Notes: generated by a model not told the origin, from the sequence alone. A stretch of 64,000 nucleotides of DNA from Telmatobacter sp. DSM 110680 (GCF_039994875.1 NZ_CP121196.1:248001-312000), one strand, 5' to 3'. Positions 8,301-17,125 are shown, counted from the stretch's first letter. Numbers and translations are program-made.

Positions 8301-9479
8301 TTAGTATTTCTGCACTTTGGGATCGACTTCGTCGCTCCACGCCAAAATGCCGCCCGCAAGGTTCACGACTTGCTGATAGCCTGATTGCTTTAGAAATTCG
8401 GCGATCTTCTGTGACCGCGCACCAGATCGGCATTGCACCACGATCTCGCGATCGCGAGGGATCTCGGCGAGACGCTGCGGAACGTCGTTCTGCGGAATCA
8501 ACTTTCCGCCAATCTGAGCGATCTGGTATTCGTAAGGTTCACGCACATCCAGGATGAACACATCTTCGCCGGCATCGATGCGTTGCTTGAGATCCTTCAC
8601 GCTCAACTGCGGGACACCATTCTTCACAGCCTTCTCCTCTTTTGATTCGGGCACGATACCGCAGAAGTGCTCATAGTCGATCAGTTCCTTGACGGTGGGG
8701 TTCTCTCCGCATACCGGGCACTCAGGATTCTTGCGCAGCTTCAATTCGCGAAAACGCATGCTGAGCGCGTCTACGAGGAGGAGGCGGCCGATGAGGGGAT
8801 TCCCTTTGCCGAGGATGAGCTTGATAACTTCGGTGGCCTGAATCACGCCTACGAGTCCCGGCAGAATACCGAGCACTCCACCTTCCGCGCAGCTCGGCAC
8901 CAGTCCGGGCGGCGGCGGCTCGGGATAGAGGCAGCGGTAGCACGGGCCATCCTTGGTGGCGAACACGCTGGCCTGACCTTCAAACCGGAAGATTGAACCG
9001 TAGGCATTGGGCTTGTCGAGTAGCACGCAGGCATCGTTGACCAAGTAGCGAGTCGGGAAATTGTCCGTGCCGTCGGCGACGATGTCGTAGTCTTTCAGAA
9101 TTTCAAGCGCATTGGCGCTGGAGAGCATCGTCTCGTGTTTCACGATGTTGAGCGCAGGATTGAGGGCGATGAGTTTTTCTGCCGCCGAGTCGAGTTTCTT
9201 GCGCCCGATGTCTTTGGTGGAGTGGATGATCTGCCGTTGAAGATTGCTGGCGTCGACCACATCGAAGTCGACCAGCCCTAGTGTTCCGATGCCAGCCGCA
9301 GCCAGATACAAAGCCAGCGGAGAACCCAGACCACCGGTACCCACGCAGAGAACGCGTGCAGCTTTCAGCTTGCGCTGGCCCTCCATGCCCACCTCGGGCA
9401 GGATCAGATGGCGCGAGTAGCGCGAGAGGTCGTCGGTGGTGAGTTCAGGGAGAGATACCGGTTCAGTCGCAGTTGCCAT
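8301..9479 (-). CDS. moeB: MoeB/ThiF-type adenylyltransferase fused to a rhodanese domain
   Basis: A 392-residue E1-like enzyme. Residues about 15-260 are the ThiF/MoeB/HesA domain: RYSRHLILPEVG, nucleotide loop GTGGLGSPLA, Asp-containing DGTDNFPTR, and two zinc CxxC pairs (CYRC and CPVC). Residues about 290-392 are a rhodanese domain whose active loop carries the catalytic Cys (CRSGARS). Such fusions adenylate the C-terminus of a MoaD- or ThiS-like carrier and load sulfur on it, for molybdopterin, thiamine or cysteine synthesis. The JAMM-protease gene upstream on the same strand fits a role in carrier-protein processing, as in CysO systems. No carrier gene is visible nearby, so the partner is unknown. 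Confidence 0.9.
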   Translation of the reverse strand: MATATEPVSLPELTTDDLSRYSRHLILPEVGMEGQRKLKAARVLCVGTGGLGSPLALYLAAAGIGTLGLVDFDVVDASNLQRQIIHSTKDIGRKKLDSAAEKLIALNPALNIVKHETMLSSANALEILKDYDIVADGTDNFPTRYLVNDACVLLDKPNAYGSIFRFEGQASVFATKDGPCYRCLYPEPPPPGLVPSCAEGGVLGILPGLVGVIQATEVIKLILGKGNPLIGRLLLVDALSMRFRELKLRKNPECPVCGENPTVKELIDYEHFCGIVPESKEEKAVKNGVPQLSVKDLKQRIDAGEDVFILDVREPYEYQIAQIGGKLIPQNDVPQRLAEIPRDREIVVQCRSGARSQKIAEFLKQSGYQQVVNLAGGILAWSDEVDPKVQKY

Positions 9480-9622
9480 CGTGAATCACTTCGCAGTCGT
9501 AAGAGGATTTGGTTGGAGACAATCTGAATTCGAATGGGCTGGAGTCAGCGGCGGAAACGGGGCAGCGCTCATTCGGGTACAGATACAGGTTAACAAAAAT
9601 ACAAACGGCTCCGTGGGGTAGG

Positions 9623-10057
9623 TCAGCCGAGGAGTTCTATTCTTTGTGGAATGAACTGCTTGTCCTCTTCACTGATACCGGACAGAAGGAAGGAATTCGT
9701 TACTACCGCATGCCCATCGGCAACTTCCGTGATCAGGTAGGAACAGCCGAGCCAGTGAGCTTCAGCCAAATCTGTCTGCGACCACATTGCCGGATGGTCG
9801 GGATGCGAGTGATAGAAACCGGCAATTTCCAGGTTCAGGCTGCGAGCCTCTCGCAGAATCTTCACGAGTTCCAAAGGCTCGATGGCATATCGATCCTGCG
9901 GTGAGTCGGTGCGGACATTATTTGCGCGGACTGCACGTACAACGGCCCATCCTTCAACTTCTGAACTGCCAATCAGCACTCCACAGCATTCGTGCGGATA
10001 GGTCTCTTCGCCGTGAGAGCGAAGTTCGCGATACACCGACTTGTTCATGCTCAACAT
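9623..10057 (-). CDS. JAMM/MPN+ metallopeptidase (Mov34/Mec family)
   Basis: A 144-residue single-domain protein with a complete JAMM zinc site: Glu23 (YPHECCG), H83-x-H85, S93 and D96 in GFYHSHPDHP...SQTD. Bacterial relatives such as Mec+ cleave cysteine from the thiocarboxylated carrier CysO, or trim ubiquitin-like carriers; others act in siderophore or phage-tail processing. Its position 143 bases upstream of the MoeB-rhodanese gene supports the sulfur-carrier role. The start is uncertain: an upstream in-frame TTG would add 32 residues unlike the family. The ATG used gives the usual length, but its ribosome-binding site is weak. Confidence 0.82.
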   Translation of the reverse strand: MLSMNKSVYRELRSHGEETYPHECCGVLIGSSEVEGWAVVRAVRANNVRTDSPQDRYAIEPLELVKILREARSLNLEIAGFYHSHPDHPAMWSQTDLAEAHWLGCSYLITEVADGHAVVTNSFLLSGISEEDKQFIPQRIELLG

Positions 10058-10213
10058 GCTTATGTTGACAACGGGATGCGGAGCCAATCGCCGACGAGTT
10101 TCGCCAAGAGCAAGTTCGTCATTCGGGGACGTCAATTGCGGGGACTGCTCCAAGTGTGCGAGATTTGAAGAGGAACTGCTGCCTTAGATATCTTCGCAAA
10201 TAGAGACCCAATT

Positions 10214-10672
10214 ATGTCCAGAAAGACTGTCCGACCAAGCTTCGACCAGATCCTTGAAATCCTTCGCACACACGGATTCGCGGTTTCGCCTTTAGCTGGA
10301 GTCTCGAACAGCCAGTTGGTAAGCAAGCATGGAGCGGCGGCCGTCGTAGTACCTGCGCGAGCCGGCGAAAGCTCGCCAGCGGCATTCGTGGAACACCCCG
10401 GCATTCTGGTGCGTGGTGAGGTGGCTCGTCTTCTGGATCGCGGCTATCAGAAGTTTATTAAGACTTCCCAATATGAACTGCCGGCGACGGCAGCCCAATT
10501 GCATGCCATTCACGCATTCAGTGAAGAGTTGACGCAGTTGACGGGCGGCATCAGCCTGTACAACGAATCACTGGGCACAACGAGTGATGTGTATCAGTAC
10601 GACCGTTTGCGCGGGCGGGAAGATGAACCATCGGCACCGAAGCGGCCGTGGGAGCTATCTGAAGGCCACTGA
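10214..10672 (+). CDS. Conserved hypothetical protein
   Basis: A 152-residue soluble protein, probably cytoplasmic, with no signal peptide. It opens with a helix (PSFDQILEILRTHGFAV) and has a central segment (GILVRGEVARLLDRGYQKFI) and a charged tail. I do not recognise the family and see no catalytic motif. It is divergent from the JAMM protease gene and 35 bases upstream of the PilZ gene on the same strand, so those two may be co-transcribed. Confidence 0.65.
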   Translation: MSRKTVRPSFDQILEILRTHGFAVSPLAGVSNSQLVSKHGAAAVVVPARAGESSPAAFVEHPGILVRGEVARLLDRGYQKFIKTSQYELPATAAQLHAIHAFSEELTQLTGGISLYNESLGTTSDVYQYDRLRGREDEPSAPKRPWELSEGH

Positions 10673-10707
10673 AGCTTGTCGCGCAGACACTCGAGGAGTG
10701 TTGCTGC

Positions 10708-11130
10708 GTGACCGATCGTCATCCGGAAAGTGATAGCAACCTGAACCCATTCCTGCCGGGAGAGACTGCTTCTGCGCAAAGATTGCCAGCTGCTCGCATT
10801 TCGCGACGTATGCAACAAAGGCTGGGAGTCGATACCAGCGTTGTCCTTCGCCTCATCGATCTGGCAGCGGACATACACGGCCGAATCATCGACATCAGCC
10901 TCGGCGGGTGCCACATTCTGACGGAGAAACGATTTCCCGTTGGCATCTTTCGTCGCGTGGAGATTGAATTTCACATGGAAGGGTTGCCATTCCGCCTTGG
11001 AGGCGTGACGCAGGCGGTCTATGACCCATTCAACGTTGGCTTACGTTTTCTTGATTTGAGCGAACGGAAGCGGGAACAGCTTCAGCAGCTCGTTGATGAG
11101 ATCAAGGCAACGGAACCAGAGCCGGACTAA
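10708..11130 (+). CDS. PilZ domain protein
   Basis: A 140-residue protein with one PilZ domain. Arg residues near 33-38 (ISRRMQQR) provide the RxxxR part, and DISLGG (residues 62-67) matches the [D/N]xSxxG part of the cyclic-di-GMP site. The C-terminal half has the expected strands (VGLRFLDLSERKREQL). PilZ proteins bind cyclic-di-GMP and act on motility, exopolysaccharide or secretion by contact with partners. The start is GTG, preceded by GAGGAG at about 10 bases. No diguanylate cyclase gene is in the window. Confidence 0.8.
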   Translation: MTDRHPESDSNLNPFLPGETASAQRLPAARISRRMQQRLGVDTSVVLRLIDLAADIHGRIIDISLGGCHILTEKRFPVGIFRRVEIEFHMEGLPFRLGGVTQAVYDPFNVGLRFLDLSERKREQLQQLVDEIKATEPEPD

Positions 11131-11161
11131 GAGAGGGCATTTCGAATCGTCACTGATCCGT

Positions 11162-11635
11162 CTAGTCAGGCGCGCGCACAATGCGCATCAGCTCACCGTG
11201 GTCGAGCCAGTTCAGACAGCACGTATCGCAGCCATCGATGACCACGCTGCCACCTCCCAGGTAGAAATGCGCGTCCATCGGGCGATGACATTGCGGGCAG
11301 TTGATCGTTCGCCGCAGTTCGTCGGGAGAAGCTCTTTTGGGGGTTGCCACCGCATCGCCCTGTTTTGACCTCAACTGCTCGATCAAGTCGAGGAATGTTC
11401 CCATGGGGATGAGCATGCCCCGGCACTTTCGGCATGACTGCAGACGAACGCCGGTAAGGGTGGCGTTCCAGAGCGGCTCACTGCAAATGGGACAAGAGAG
11501 CGGCGATGGCTCTTCAGTGAGGCGAACACCTTCATCGTCGGGGTCTGCGATGTGGATGTTCTTGCAGTACTCGCACTGCATGTAATCGCTGCCCGCTGCC
11601 AGATGCATCGGGGCGCCGCAGGAAGGACAGTTCAT
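11162..11635 (-). CDS. Zinc-ribbon protein (zf-TFIIB type)
   Basis: A 157-residue protein with three paired-cysteine modules: CPSC...CEYC (residues 3-26), CPIC...CRKC with GMLIPMGTFLDLIE (about 48-80), and CPQC...CDTC with NWLDHGELM (about 112-150). The second and third match the zf-TFIIB zinc-ribbon family, where an acidic helix follows the second cysteine pair. The ATG overlaps the stop of the SPFH gene by 4 bases (ATGA), so translation is coupled. The pair probably works together at the membrane or on a shared partner, but the biochemical role is unknown. Confidence 0.8.
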   Translation of the reverse strand: MNCPSCGAPMHLAAGSDYMQCEYCKNIHIADPDDEGVRLTEEPSPLSCPICSEPLWNATLTGVRLQSCRKCRGMLIPMGTFLDLIEQLRSKQGDAVATPKRASPDELRRTINCPQCHRPMDAHFYLGGGSVVIDGCDTCCLNWLDHGELMRIVRAPD

Positions 11636-12600
11636 TGCGCTCTTCCGCACCCCGGGCAGTATTTCGCGCCCTCGGGTATGGCCTTTCCGCATTCCATGCA
11701 ATAGCGGACTGTGCCGGCGGAGGGGGAAGCGGAAGCAGTTGCGATCGGTTTGATCGGGTTCATCATGGCCTGGGCCATCGCCGCACCTGCGCCGATTCCT
11801 ACTCCCATACCGGCCGTGCCACCTGTGTTGGCTGCGGCCAGTTCCAGAGCCTGGGCCGCCTCAAATTGCGTATACCGTCCGATGTCGCCAGCCATACCCA
11901 CCCCGATCCGTTGATCGATGATTTCCTGCAGGTCGTCGGGCATGGAAATGCTTTCGACGACGAATTGTGTCAGTTCGAGACCAAGCGCGGCGAAGGTCGG
12001 CTTCATCTCTTCGGCGATTTTGGCGCCGAGGGTAGCCTGCTTGGCGGCCATGTCAAGATAGGCGACGTCGCTGTTGGCAAAGATGTCTGTCATGCGGGCA
12101 ACGATGGTGTTGTGCAACTGACCGTCAAGCTGAGAGGCGTAGAAGGTGTCGCGCGTGCCGCTTATCTGCGTGAAGAAAGTGCGAGGATCAGAGATGCGGT
12201 AGGAGTAGATGCCATAACCGCGCAGGCGCACGGCACCAAATTCCTTGTCGCGAATGGTGATCGGCGTGGCCGTTCCCCACTTCTGATTGATCTGAAGGCG
12301 GGTGGAGAAGAAATAAACATCCGACTTGAACGGCGACTCGAATTCCTTATCCCAGTTCATCAGGTCAGTAAGCACAGGGAGGTTACGCGTCGTCAGGGTA
12401 TGCAAGCCGGGTCCGAAGACATCGGCTACTTTGCCTTCGTTGACGAAGAGCGCCAACTGAGACTCGCGAACGGTAAGCTGGCCTCCGTTCTGAATCTCCA
12501 TGTCTTCCATGGGATAGCGGTAGGCGAGCATTCCATCTTCGGGTTCGTTCCACTGAATGACGTCGATGAACTGCTTGGCAAGGAATTGCTTGAGAGTCAC
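11632..12600 (-). CDS. SPFH domain protein with C-terminal zinc ribbon (YdjI-like)
   Basis: A 322-residue protein. Residues about 20-245 match the SPFH/virion-core-like family (Bacillus YdjI type): RESQLALFVNEGKVADVFGP and FVVESISMPDDLQEIID. A Gly/Ala-rich linker follows, then a C-terminal zinc ribbon (CMECG...CPGCG). No N-terminal membrane helix is present, unlike flotillin. In Bacillus, YdjI works with the PspA homologue at stressed membranes; that link is family knowledge and no pspA gene is seen here. The start is GTG behind a strong GGGGAGG. It is translationally coupled to the zf-TFIIB gene downstream. Confidence 0.85.
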   Translation of the reverse strand: MTLKQFLAKQFIDVIQWNEPEDGMLAYRYPMEDMEIQNGGQLTVRESQLALFVNEGKVADVFGPGLHTLTTRNLPVLTDLMNWDKEFESPFKSDVYFFSTRLQINQKWGTATPITIRDKEFGAVRLRGYGIYSYRISDPRTFFTQISGTRDTFYASQLDGQLHNTIVARMTDIFANSDVAYLDMAAKQATLGAKIAEEMKPTFAALGLELTQFVVESISMPDDLQEIIDQRIGVGMAGDIGRYTQFEAAQALELAAANTGGTAGMGVGIGAGAAMAQAMMNPIKPIATASASPSAGTVRYCMECGKAIPEGAKYCPGCGRAQ

Positions 12601-12741
12601 GGGTGCCTCCCCAGGGGGTTCTGGAAAGCAACTCTAACATGCAAGTTATCAAGAATTCGAGAAAAAGATGCGAATCCACGGAACCGGGAGTAACTTATAA
12701 CTTCCTGCAATATCTGTAGATTGCGCTATCGCAAGCTGTGA

Positions 12742-13197
12742 TTAATTGGGTGTGCCGGTGGTCTCGGCTGCTTCGAATTTGCACTCCTGGCACTGGCAGT
12801 GCCGACGCAAATAATCCCACGAATAGATGCCGCCTGAATGGCCGTCTGCCCAGTTGAACTGGATGGCATAGCGGCCCACGCCGTGAGCGCTGGACGGCTT
12901 TGCGGGGGCCGTATACATGGGCAGCAGCGCTGTCGGCTTCGGCTTGGGCTGGCCCGCCTTTCGGCCCTGGGCCTTGCGTTCGTCAATGCAAGTGGCGCAG
13001 GGACAGGCATCGCGAAGCCACGCGAAGTTCCATTTGCTCTTGTGGCCGTCCTGCCAGTCGATCTCGAGGCCGGTGCCCTCGGTGATCTTCACGCGGACTT
13101 TGTCAGGTGTGACGGCAATGCGCGAGAGGGGTTTCTCGGCATCCTCGTGCCGGGCTTGGTCTTCCTTGCTGACGAAGCGGATTCCTTCGTGACTCAT
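12742..13197 (-). CDS. DUF971 domain protein
   Basis: A 151-residue protein with a DUF971 domain, the N-terminal module of gamma-butyrobetaine hydroxylase. Visible marks: GLEIDWQDGHKSKWNFAWLR, a cysteine group CPCATC, and a second unit QFNWADGHSGGIYSWDYLRR with CQCQEC. The cysteines suggest zinc or iron-sulfur binding. Standalone DUF971 proteins often lie near iron-sulfur cluster or Mrp/ApbC genes; none is next to it here. The gene lies between the SPFH gene and the TlpA gene on the same strand, with gaps of 80-140 bases. Confidence 0.85.
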   Translation of the reverse strand: MSHEGIRFVSKEDQARHEDAEKPLSRIAVTPDKVRVKITEGTGLEIDWQDGHKSKWNFAWLRDACPCATCIDERKAQGRKAGQPKPKPTALLPMYTAPAKPSSAHGVGRYAIQFNWADGHSGGIYSWDYLRRHCQCQECKFEAAETTGTPN

Positions 13198-13281
13198 GGA
13201 TCTATTTTAGTAGCTTCCAGTCTGCAGCGGTTGCGTTGAACTCCGTTTACCAGAGCGCCAGGCGTAGAGAACAAGACCCAG

Positions 13282-13824
13282 CTACTTTTCAGAGAGAGCT
13301 CTCTCAACTGCGCGACCGATGGCGGCAGTGGAGTCATACGCGTATCCGAAACCCTGGTAGGAGATTATTCCGTGCCGGCCGACGACATAAGTGCGGGGGA
13401 TACCACCAGAGGCCAAGGGCGCATATGCGGCTCTTGTGGGATCCCATGCGAGCGGGAAGGTGAGGTCCGTGTGGGTGCTGCGGAAGTGCAGAACAGTGTC
13501 CCTATCTTGCTCACGGGCGATGGCGACGAAGGCGAAGTCGGGATTGGATCTGTACTTCTGCCATATCTGTTTTTCCAGCTCTGGCATCTCGATTTGACAA
13601 GGTCCGCACCATGTGGCCCAGAAGGTAACGACAACTACCTTGCCGGTTTGGGCAGTAAGCGAGAATGCGCCGCCTGGAGACTCATCGACGTTGATGGCAG
13701 GCATCTTGTCACCAACCTTAGTGTGAGCATCAGTGTCCACATCACCCGACCTGCAGGCGGACAATGTGAGAAGCGCCAGCACGGCCAAGCAATTCCAAAA
13801 CGACTCGATTCGGATGGATGGCAT
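13282..13824 (-). CDS. TlpA-like thioredoxin-fold lipoprotein
   Basis: A 180-residue exported lipoprotein. The lipobox LTLSAC puts the lipidated cysteine at residue 24. The thioredoxin-fold domain carries the redox pair C73-C76 in FWATWCGPC and the cis-Pro region GIPRTYVV. TlpA/ResA proteins reduce or oxidise disulfides in the periplasm, often for cytochrome c or copper-site maturation. That would suit the cytochrome-rich cluster near 50 kb, but the two are far apart and the link is only inference. It lacks a membrane helix other than the lipid anchor. Confidence 0.88.
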   Translation of the reverse strand: MPSIRIESFWNCLAVLALLTLSACRSGDVDTDAHTKVGDKMPAINVDESPGGAFSLTAQTGKVVVVTFWATWCGPCQIEMPELEKQIWQKYRSNPDFAFVAIAREQDRDTVLHFRSTHTDLTFPLAWDPTRAAYAPLASGGIPRTYVVGRHGIISYQGFGYAYDSTAAIGRAVERALSEK

Positions 13825-13921
13825 CTTGCCGATGAGTTTACTAGTAAGCGCAGCGAGACGCAGATCCTACCAATATCCGTGAGCTTCAGCCCCTGCGCAC
13901 AACTGAGCTACGGTCCACTGT

Positions 13922-15394
13922 TCATTGCATCTGCAGCAGCGCGGCCATTGTTTCTATACCGTTCCAGAGATTCTGGAGGCGAAGGTTCTCGTTGGCGGCG
14001 TGCTGATTGTCATCGTAGTTGGCGATGGGAACCGTAATCGTGCGAGTGTGAGCAGCCCGTTCCATGGCTCCAAGCGGAACACTGCCGCCCATTGTGGGCA
14101 GGAGAACTACATCGCCGCGTGCACTGGCCACGGCTTCGATTACTTCCTTTGCGATGGGAAGATCCATCGGCGTGCGCACTGCGTTGTAGCTGGCCGGGTC
14201 ACTGATGATCTTTGCTACGCGCGGATGGGAGGTCACTTCCTGCTTCGATGGATCGTGATCGACGACAAAATAGCCACGAGACTGAACATAGTCAATGACG
14301 CGCTGTTGCTGCGCTTTCCACTCGATGCCGACAACGAGGCGGAGATCGATATCACCGACGGCGGTCGACGGTATGACGTTGGCAGCGTGAGGGCCTGTCT
14401 GTGCTGACGAGAGGCCATTGATATTGAGAGAGGGCTGATTGATGAGCTCGAGAAGATGGGCGCCGTTGCCATCGGCGTGTCCCAGCCAGAAGGCGTCCAT
14501 CAGCATGGGATCGTTGACGGGGGCGCGCGCGAGGGCTGATTTCTCCGCCGCTGAAAGCGGAGCGATGCCGTCGTAGAAATGCGGAATGAGGACGCGGCCG
14601 TTTTCGTCTTTCATGCCGGCTAGAAGCTGGGCTAGCATCATCGCGGGATTCGGAGCCCAGTTGCCGTAATGACCGCTGTGCAGGCCATGGTGCGGGCCGT
14701 AGAGAGTGATCTCGAGATGCGCGTCGCCACGTGCGCCGAAGACGACGGTCTGCTTTCCGCTCTGATCGACAGGGCCGTCACACACCAGCCAGATATCTCC
14801 GTGCACCAGTTCGTGATTGGCTTGGAGGATTTGTTCGAGATGAGGCGAGCCAGCCTCCTCTTCTCCCTCCCAGACGAAGCGAATGTTGGCGTGCAGCGAA
14901 ATGCCTGAAGCTTTCAGCGCGTCCAGCGCTGTGAGTTGCGCGAAGATAGCCGCTTTGTCATCGCCGGCCGATCGCGCAAAGATGCGTTGCTCCCCGTCGA
15001 TAGTGTTAACCGTTGGCTGGAAGGGCGGGATGGTCCACTCGGAGGGCGTGACGGGCTGTCCATCGTAGTGCGCATAGAAGACGACGGTGTGCTGGGCGCC
15101 GGGCGTCATGAGCTGGCCGAAGACGACCGGTGGCGCACCGGCGAGTGTCAACAACTTCGCATCGACCCCACGACTATGGAGGGCTTCAAGGAGGAAGTCG
15201 GCGTTTCGCTGCAGATTGGCGGGATCTGCGGCGACGTTGGGGATGGCGAGGAAGTCGCTGAATTGGTGAAGCAGTTCGGGCTGATGTGCGGCTGTGTATT
15301 GATGGGCGGCCTGGAATGGAGCGGTTTGTGCCGGGAGAGTGGCGCAGAGACAGGACCAAACGAGGGGCAGGACGAGAGCTCGCCTTTTCAGCAT
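13922..15394 (-). CDS. Secreted M20 family metallopeptidase
   Basis: A 490-residue exported zinc peptidase. Residues 1-23 are a signal peptide. Metal-site motifs are visible: H109-x-D111 (AHYDGQPV), the GDDK Asp near 145, and the catalytic Glu pair near 178-179 (WEGEEEAGS), plus a dimerisation domain starting about GARGDAHLE. This matches M20 dipeptidases and carnosinase-like enzymes that cut short peptides in the periplasm. A TauE-family exporter gene starts upstream on the same strand with a 36-base gap, so both may share a transcript. Confidence 0.9.
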   Translation of the reverse strand: MLKRRALVLPLVWSCLCATLPAQTAPFQAAHQYTAAHQPELLHQFSDFLAIPNVAADPANLQRNADFLLEALHSRGVDAKLLTLAGAPPVVFGQLMTPGAQHTVVFYAHYDGQPVTPSEWTIPPFQPTVNTIDGEQRIFARSAGDDKAAIFAQLTALDALKASGISLHANIRFVWEGEEEAGSPHLEQILQANHELVHGDIWLVCDGPVDQSGKQTVVFGARGDAHLEITLYGPHHGLHSGHYGNWAPNPAMMLAQLLAGMKDENGRVLIPHFYDGIAPLSAAEKSALARAPVNDPMLMDAFWLGHADGNGAHLLELINQPSLNINGLSSAQTGPHAANVIPSTAVGDIDLRLVVGIEWKAQQQRVIDYVQSRGYFVVDHDPSKQEVTSHPRVAKIISDPASYNAVRTPMDLPIAKEVIEAVASARGDVVLLPTMGGSVPLGAMERAAHTRTITVPIANYDDNQHAANENLRLQNLWNGIETMAALLQMQ

Positions 15395-15430
15395 GGGACC
15401 AATCTACACGCCAAAGTTCGGATGCCGCTA

Positions 15431-16243
15431 TCAGCCTCGCCAGAAGAAGTAGGCGGCCATGCCGAGGCCGATGAAAACTACGGTGCCGCGCAAGACTGGT
15501 TGAGGAATTTTGCGCGCGAGACTCGCAGAGGTGTATCCGCCGATGGCGCAGGTAATCATGGCAACGAGGCAGTAGCGCCACACCACCTGGCCATTGAAGA
15601 CGAAGATGACGAATGCGATGCCGTTGGCCATGGTGGTGCAAACGACTTTGAGCGCGTTGATCTCGTTCAAATCCTGATATCCGAAGAGTGAGAGCAGGGT
15701 GATGATCAGGAAGCCGGCGCCTGCTCCGAAGTAGCCGATGTAGAAGCAAACTGCGACCGTGCCCACAAAGACGGCGATCATATGGGGCCGATGTACCTCG
15801 CCCACCTGAGGCGACGCGTTGGCGCGGAACTTGCGATGTTCGAGCCAGCGCGAAACGGGCCCGCTTAGCGCGAAGATGACCGCAGCTACCAGCAATAACC
15901 AGGGAACCAGGTGCAGAAACGTCATTTGAGGCGTGTTGAGAAGAAGGATCGCTCCGCCGGTTCCTCCGATGAGTCCGGCAACCGCCATCGGAATTGCCAC
16001 CCTGAGATTTTTGCGAACATCTTCGCGGTAGGCAGCCACCGAGGTAAGCTGGCCCGGCCACAGGGCGACGGTGTTGGTGGCGTTGGCCTGGACGGGCAGC
16101 ATCTTCATGCTGAGCATGGCTGGAAAGAGCAGAAACGACCCGCCTCCGGCAACGGCGTTCAGCAGGCCGGCCAGAAAAGCCGCGACCGTGAGCCAGAGCC
16201 AATGCCAATCCATGTAGGCGGGGAGGCCAGAGAGGGCGATCAT
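15431..16243 (-). CDS. TauE/SafE family membrane transporter
   Basis: A 270-residue integral membrane protein with about eight hydrophobic helices. Family marks include GLLNAVAGGGSFLLFPAML near residue 25 and GYFGAGAGFLIITLL in the second half. TauE/SafE proteins export sulfite, sulfoacetate or other sulfur- or carbon-containing anions; the substrate here is unknown. No sulfur-metabolism gene is adjacent. Confidence 0.88.
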   Translation of the reverse strand: MIALSGLPAYMDWHWLWLTVAAFLAGLLNAVAGGGSFLLFPAMLSMKMLPVQANATNTVALWPGQLTSVAAYREDVRKNLRVAIPMAVAGLIGGTGGAILLLNTPQMTFLHLVPWLLLVAAVIFALSGPVSRWLEHRKFRANASPQVGEVHRPHMIAVFVGTVAVCFYIGYFGAGAGFLIITLLSLFGYQDLNEINALKVVCTTMANGIAFVIFVFNGQVVWRYCLVAMITCAIGGYTSASLARKIPQPVLRGTVVFIGLGMAAYFFWRG

Positions 16244-16603
16244 CTGCTTTTGATTCTATGCGGAAGGGCATAGCTGACCGTGTCGAGCGCTTTTCCGTGA
16301 AAGAAATTGAGCGGTTGGCGATGTCTGGAGTGAGTCAGGCGATTTCACCGCCGAGGCCGTATGCGAGGGCACTGGCCTAACAAAACTTGAGGAAAACTCT
16401 CTAAAGCGAGACGTTCGATCGGGCCAACATCGACTTAAGTTTTGATATTTCTATCAGTTAGACTGACTCTAACAATATTAGTGTATTACACTCATATTTT
16501 ATGCATCTATTGTGCTATAGTATCCATCAGATTGAATGAAAGTCCTGAGAGGTGCGGCCTCTCGGACTGGAAAATCTCTAAATCAGTTGGAGGAAACACA
16601 ATC
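16244..16603 (+). promoter_or_regulatory. AT-rich control region of hsp20 with two inverted repeats
   Basis: The stretch 16430-16530 is clearly AT-richer than its surroundings. It contains two inverted repeats 6 bases apart: GTTAGA-N5-TCTAAC (16457-16473) and AGTGTA-T-TACACT (16480-16492). Downstream, TATAGT (16516-16521) could be a -10 box, with no good -35. The repeats are candidate operator sites for a heat-shock repressor. They do not match the CIRCE element or the HAIR element recognised by HspR as I know them. Confidence 0.5.
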
Positions 16604-17095
16604 ATGGCGATTACACGTTGGGACCCCTTTCGCGATGTCTTAGCACTCCAGAACCGGGTGAATTCCCTGTTCCGCGAGATGAATGAGGGCGACAACCCGT
16701 TAACAACTGCCAGCTTTGTTCCGGCTGTCGACATCTATGAAGACTCCAAAAAGGTCGTTCTGAAAATCGAAGTGCCGGGCATGGAAGAGAAGGACTTGGA
16801 CATCCGCGTGGAAAACAACACGCTGACCGTAAAAGGCGAGCGCAAGTTCGAGAAGGACGAAAAGGAAGAGAACTTCCACCGGATCGAGCGGCGCTATGGA
16901 AGCTTTTATCGCGCCTTCACGCTGCCTTCTACGGTTGATCCGGAGAACGTAGGTGCCAGCTACAACGCAGGTATCTTGAAACTGGAATTGAATAAGAAGC
17001 CGGAAGCGCAGCCGAAGCAGATCAAGGTCAATTTCGGCGGCCAGAACAAGATCGAAGACAAGAAGGAAGAGCGCGAACTGGTAGGCGCACGGTAA
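16604..17095 (+). CDS. Hsp20 small heat-shock protein
   Basis: A 163-residue small heat-shock chaperone that holds unfolding proteins in the cytoplasm. Residues about 40-135 form the alpha-crystallin domain (VDIYEDSKKVVLKIEVPGME, RRYGSFYRAFTLPSTVD, YNAGILKLELNKK). The AGIL motif in its last strand is the usual GxL-type signature. The N-terminus starts MAITRWDPFRDV, as in class A bacterial forms. The ATG follows GGAGG at about 9 bases; a longer in-frame extension reads into the AT-rich promoter and is unlikely. It precedes clpB, a partner in disaggregation, with a terminator between them. Confidence 0.95.
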   Translation: MAITRWDPFRDVLALQNRVNSLFREMNEGDNPLTTASFVPAVDIYEDSKKVVLKIEVPGMEEKDLDIRVENNTLTVKGERKFEKDEKEENFHRIERRYGSFYRAFTLPSTVDPENVGASYNAGILKLELNKKPEAQPKQIKVNFGGQNKIEDKKEERELVGAR

Positions 17096-17097
17096 GG

Positions 17098-17125
17098 ACG
17101 AGCCGCTAGCTTTTAGCCATTAGCT
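17098..17125 (-). repeat. Degenerate heptamer array (minus orientation)
   Basis: Read on the minus strand, four consecutive 7-base units follow each other without a break: AGCTAAT, GGCTAAA, AGCTAGC, GGCTCGT, all fitting RGCTNNN. They begin 2 bases after the hsp20 stop codon. Confidence 0.55.
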
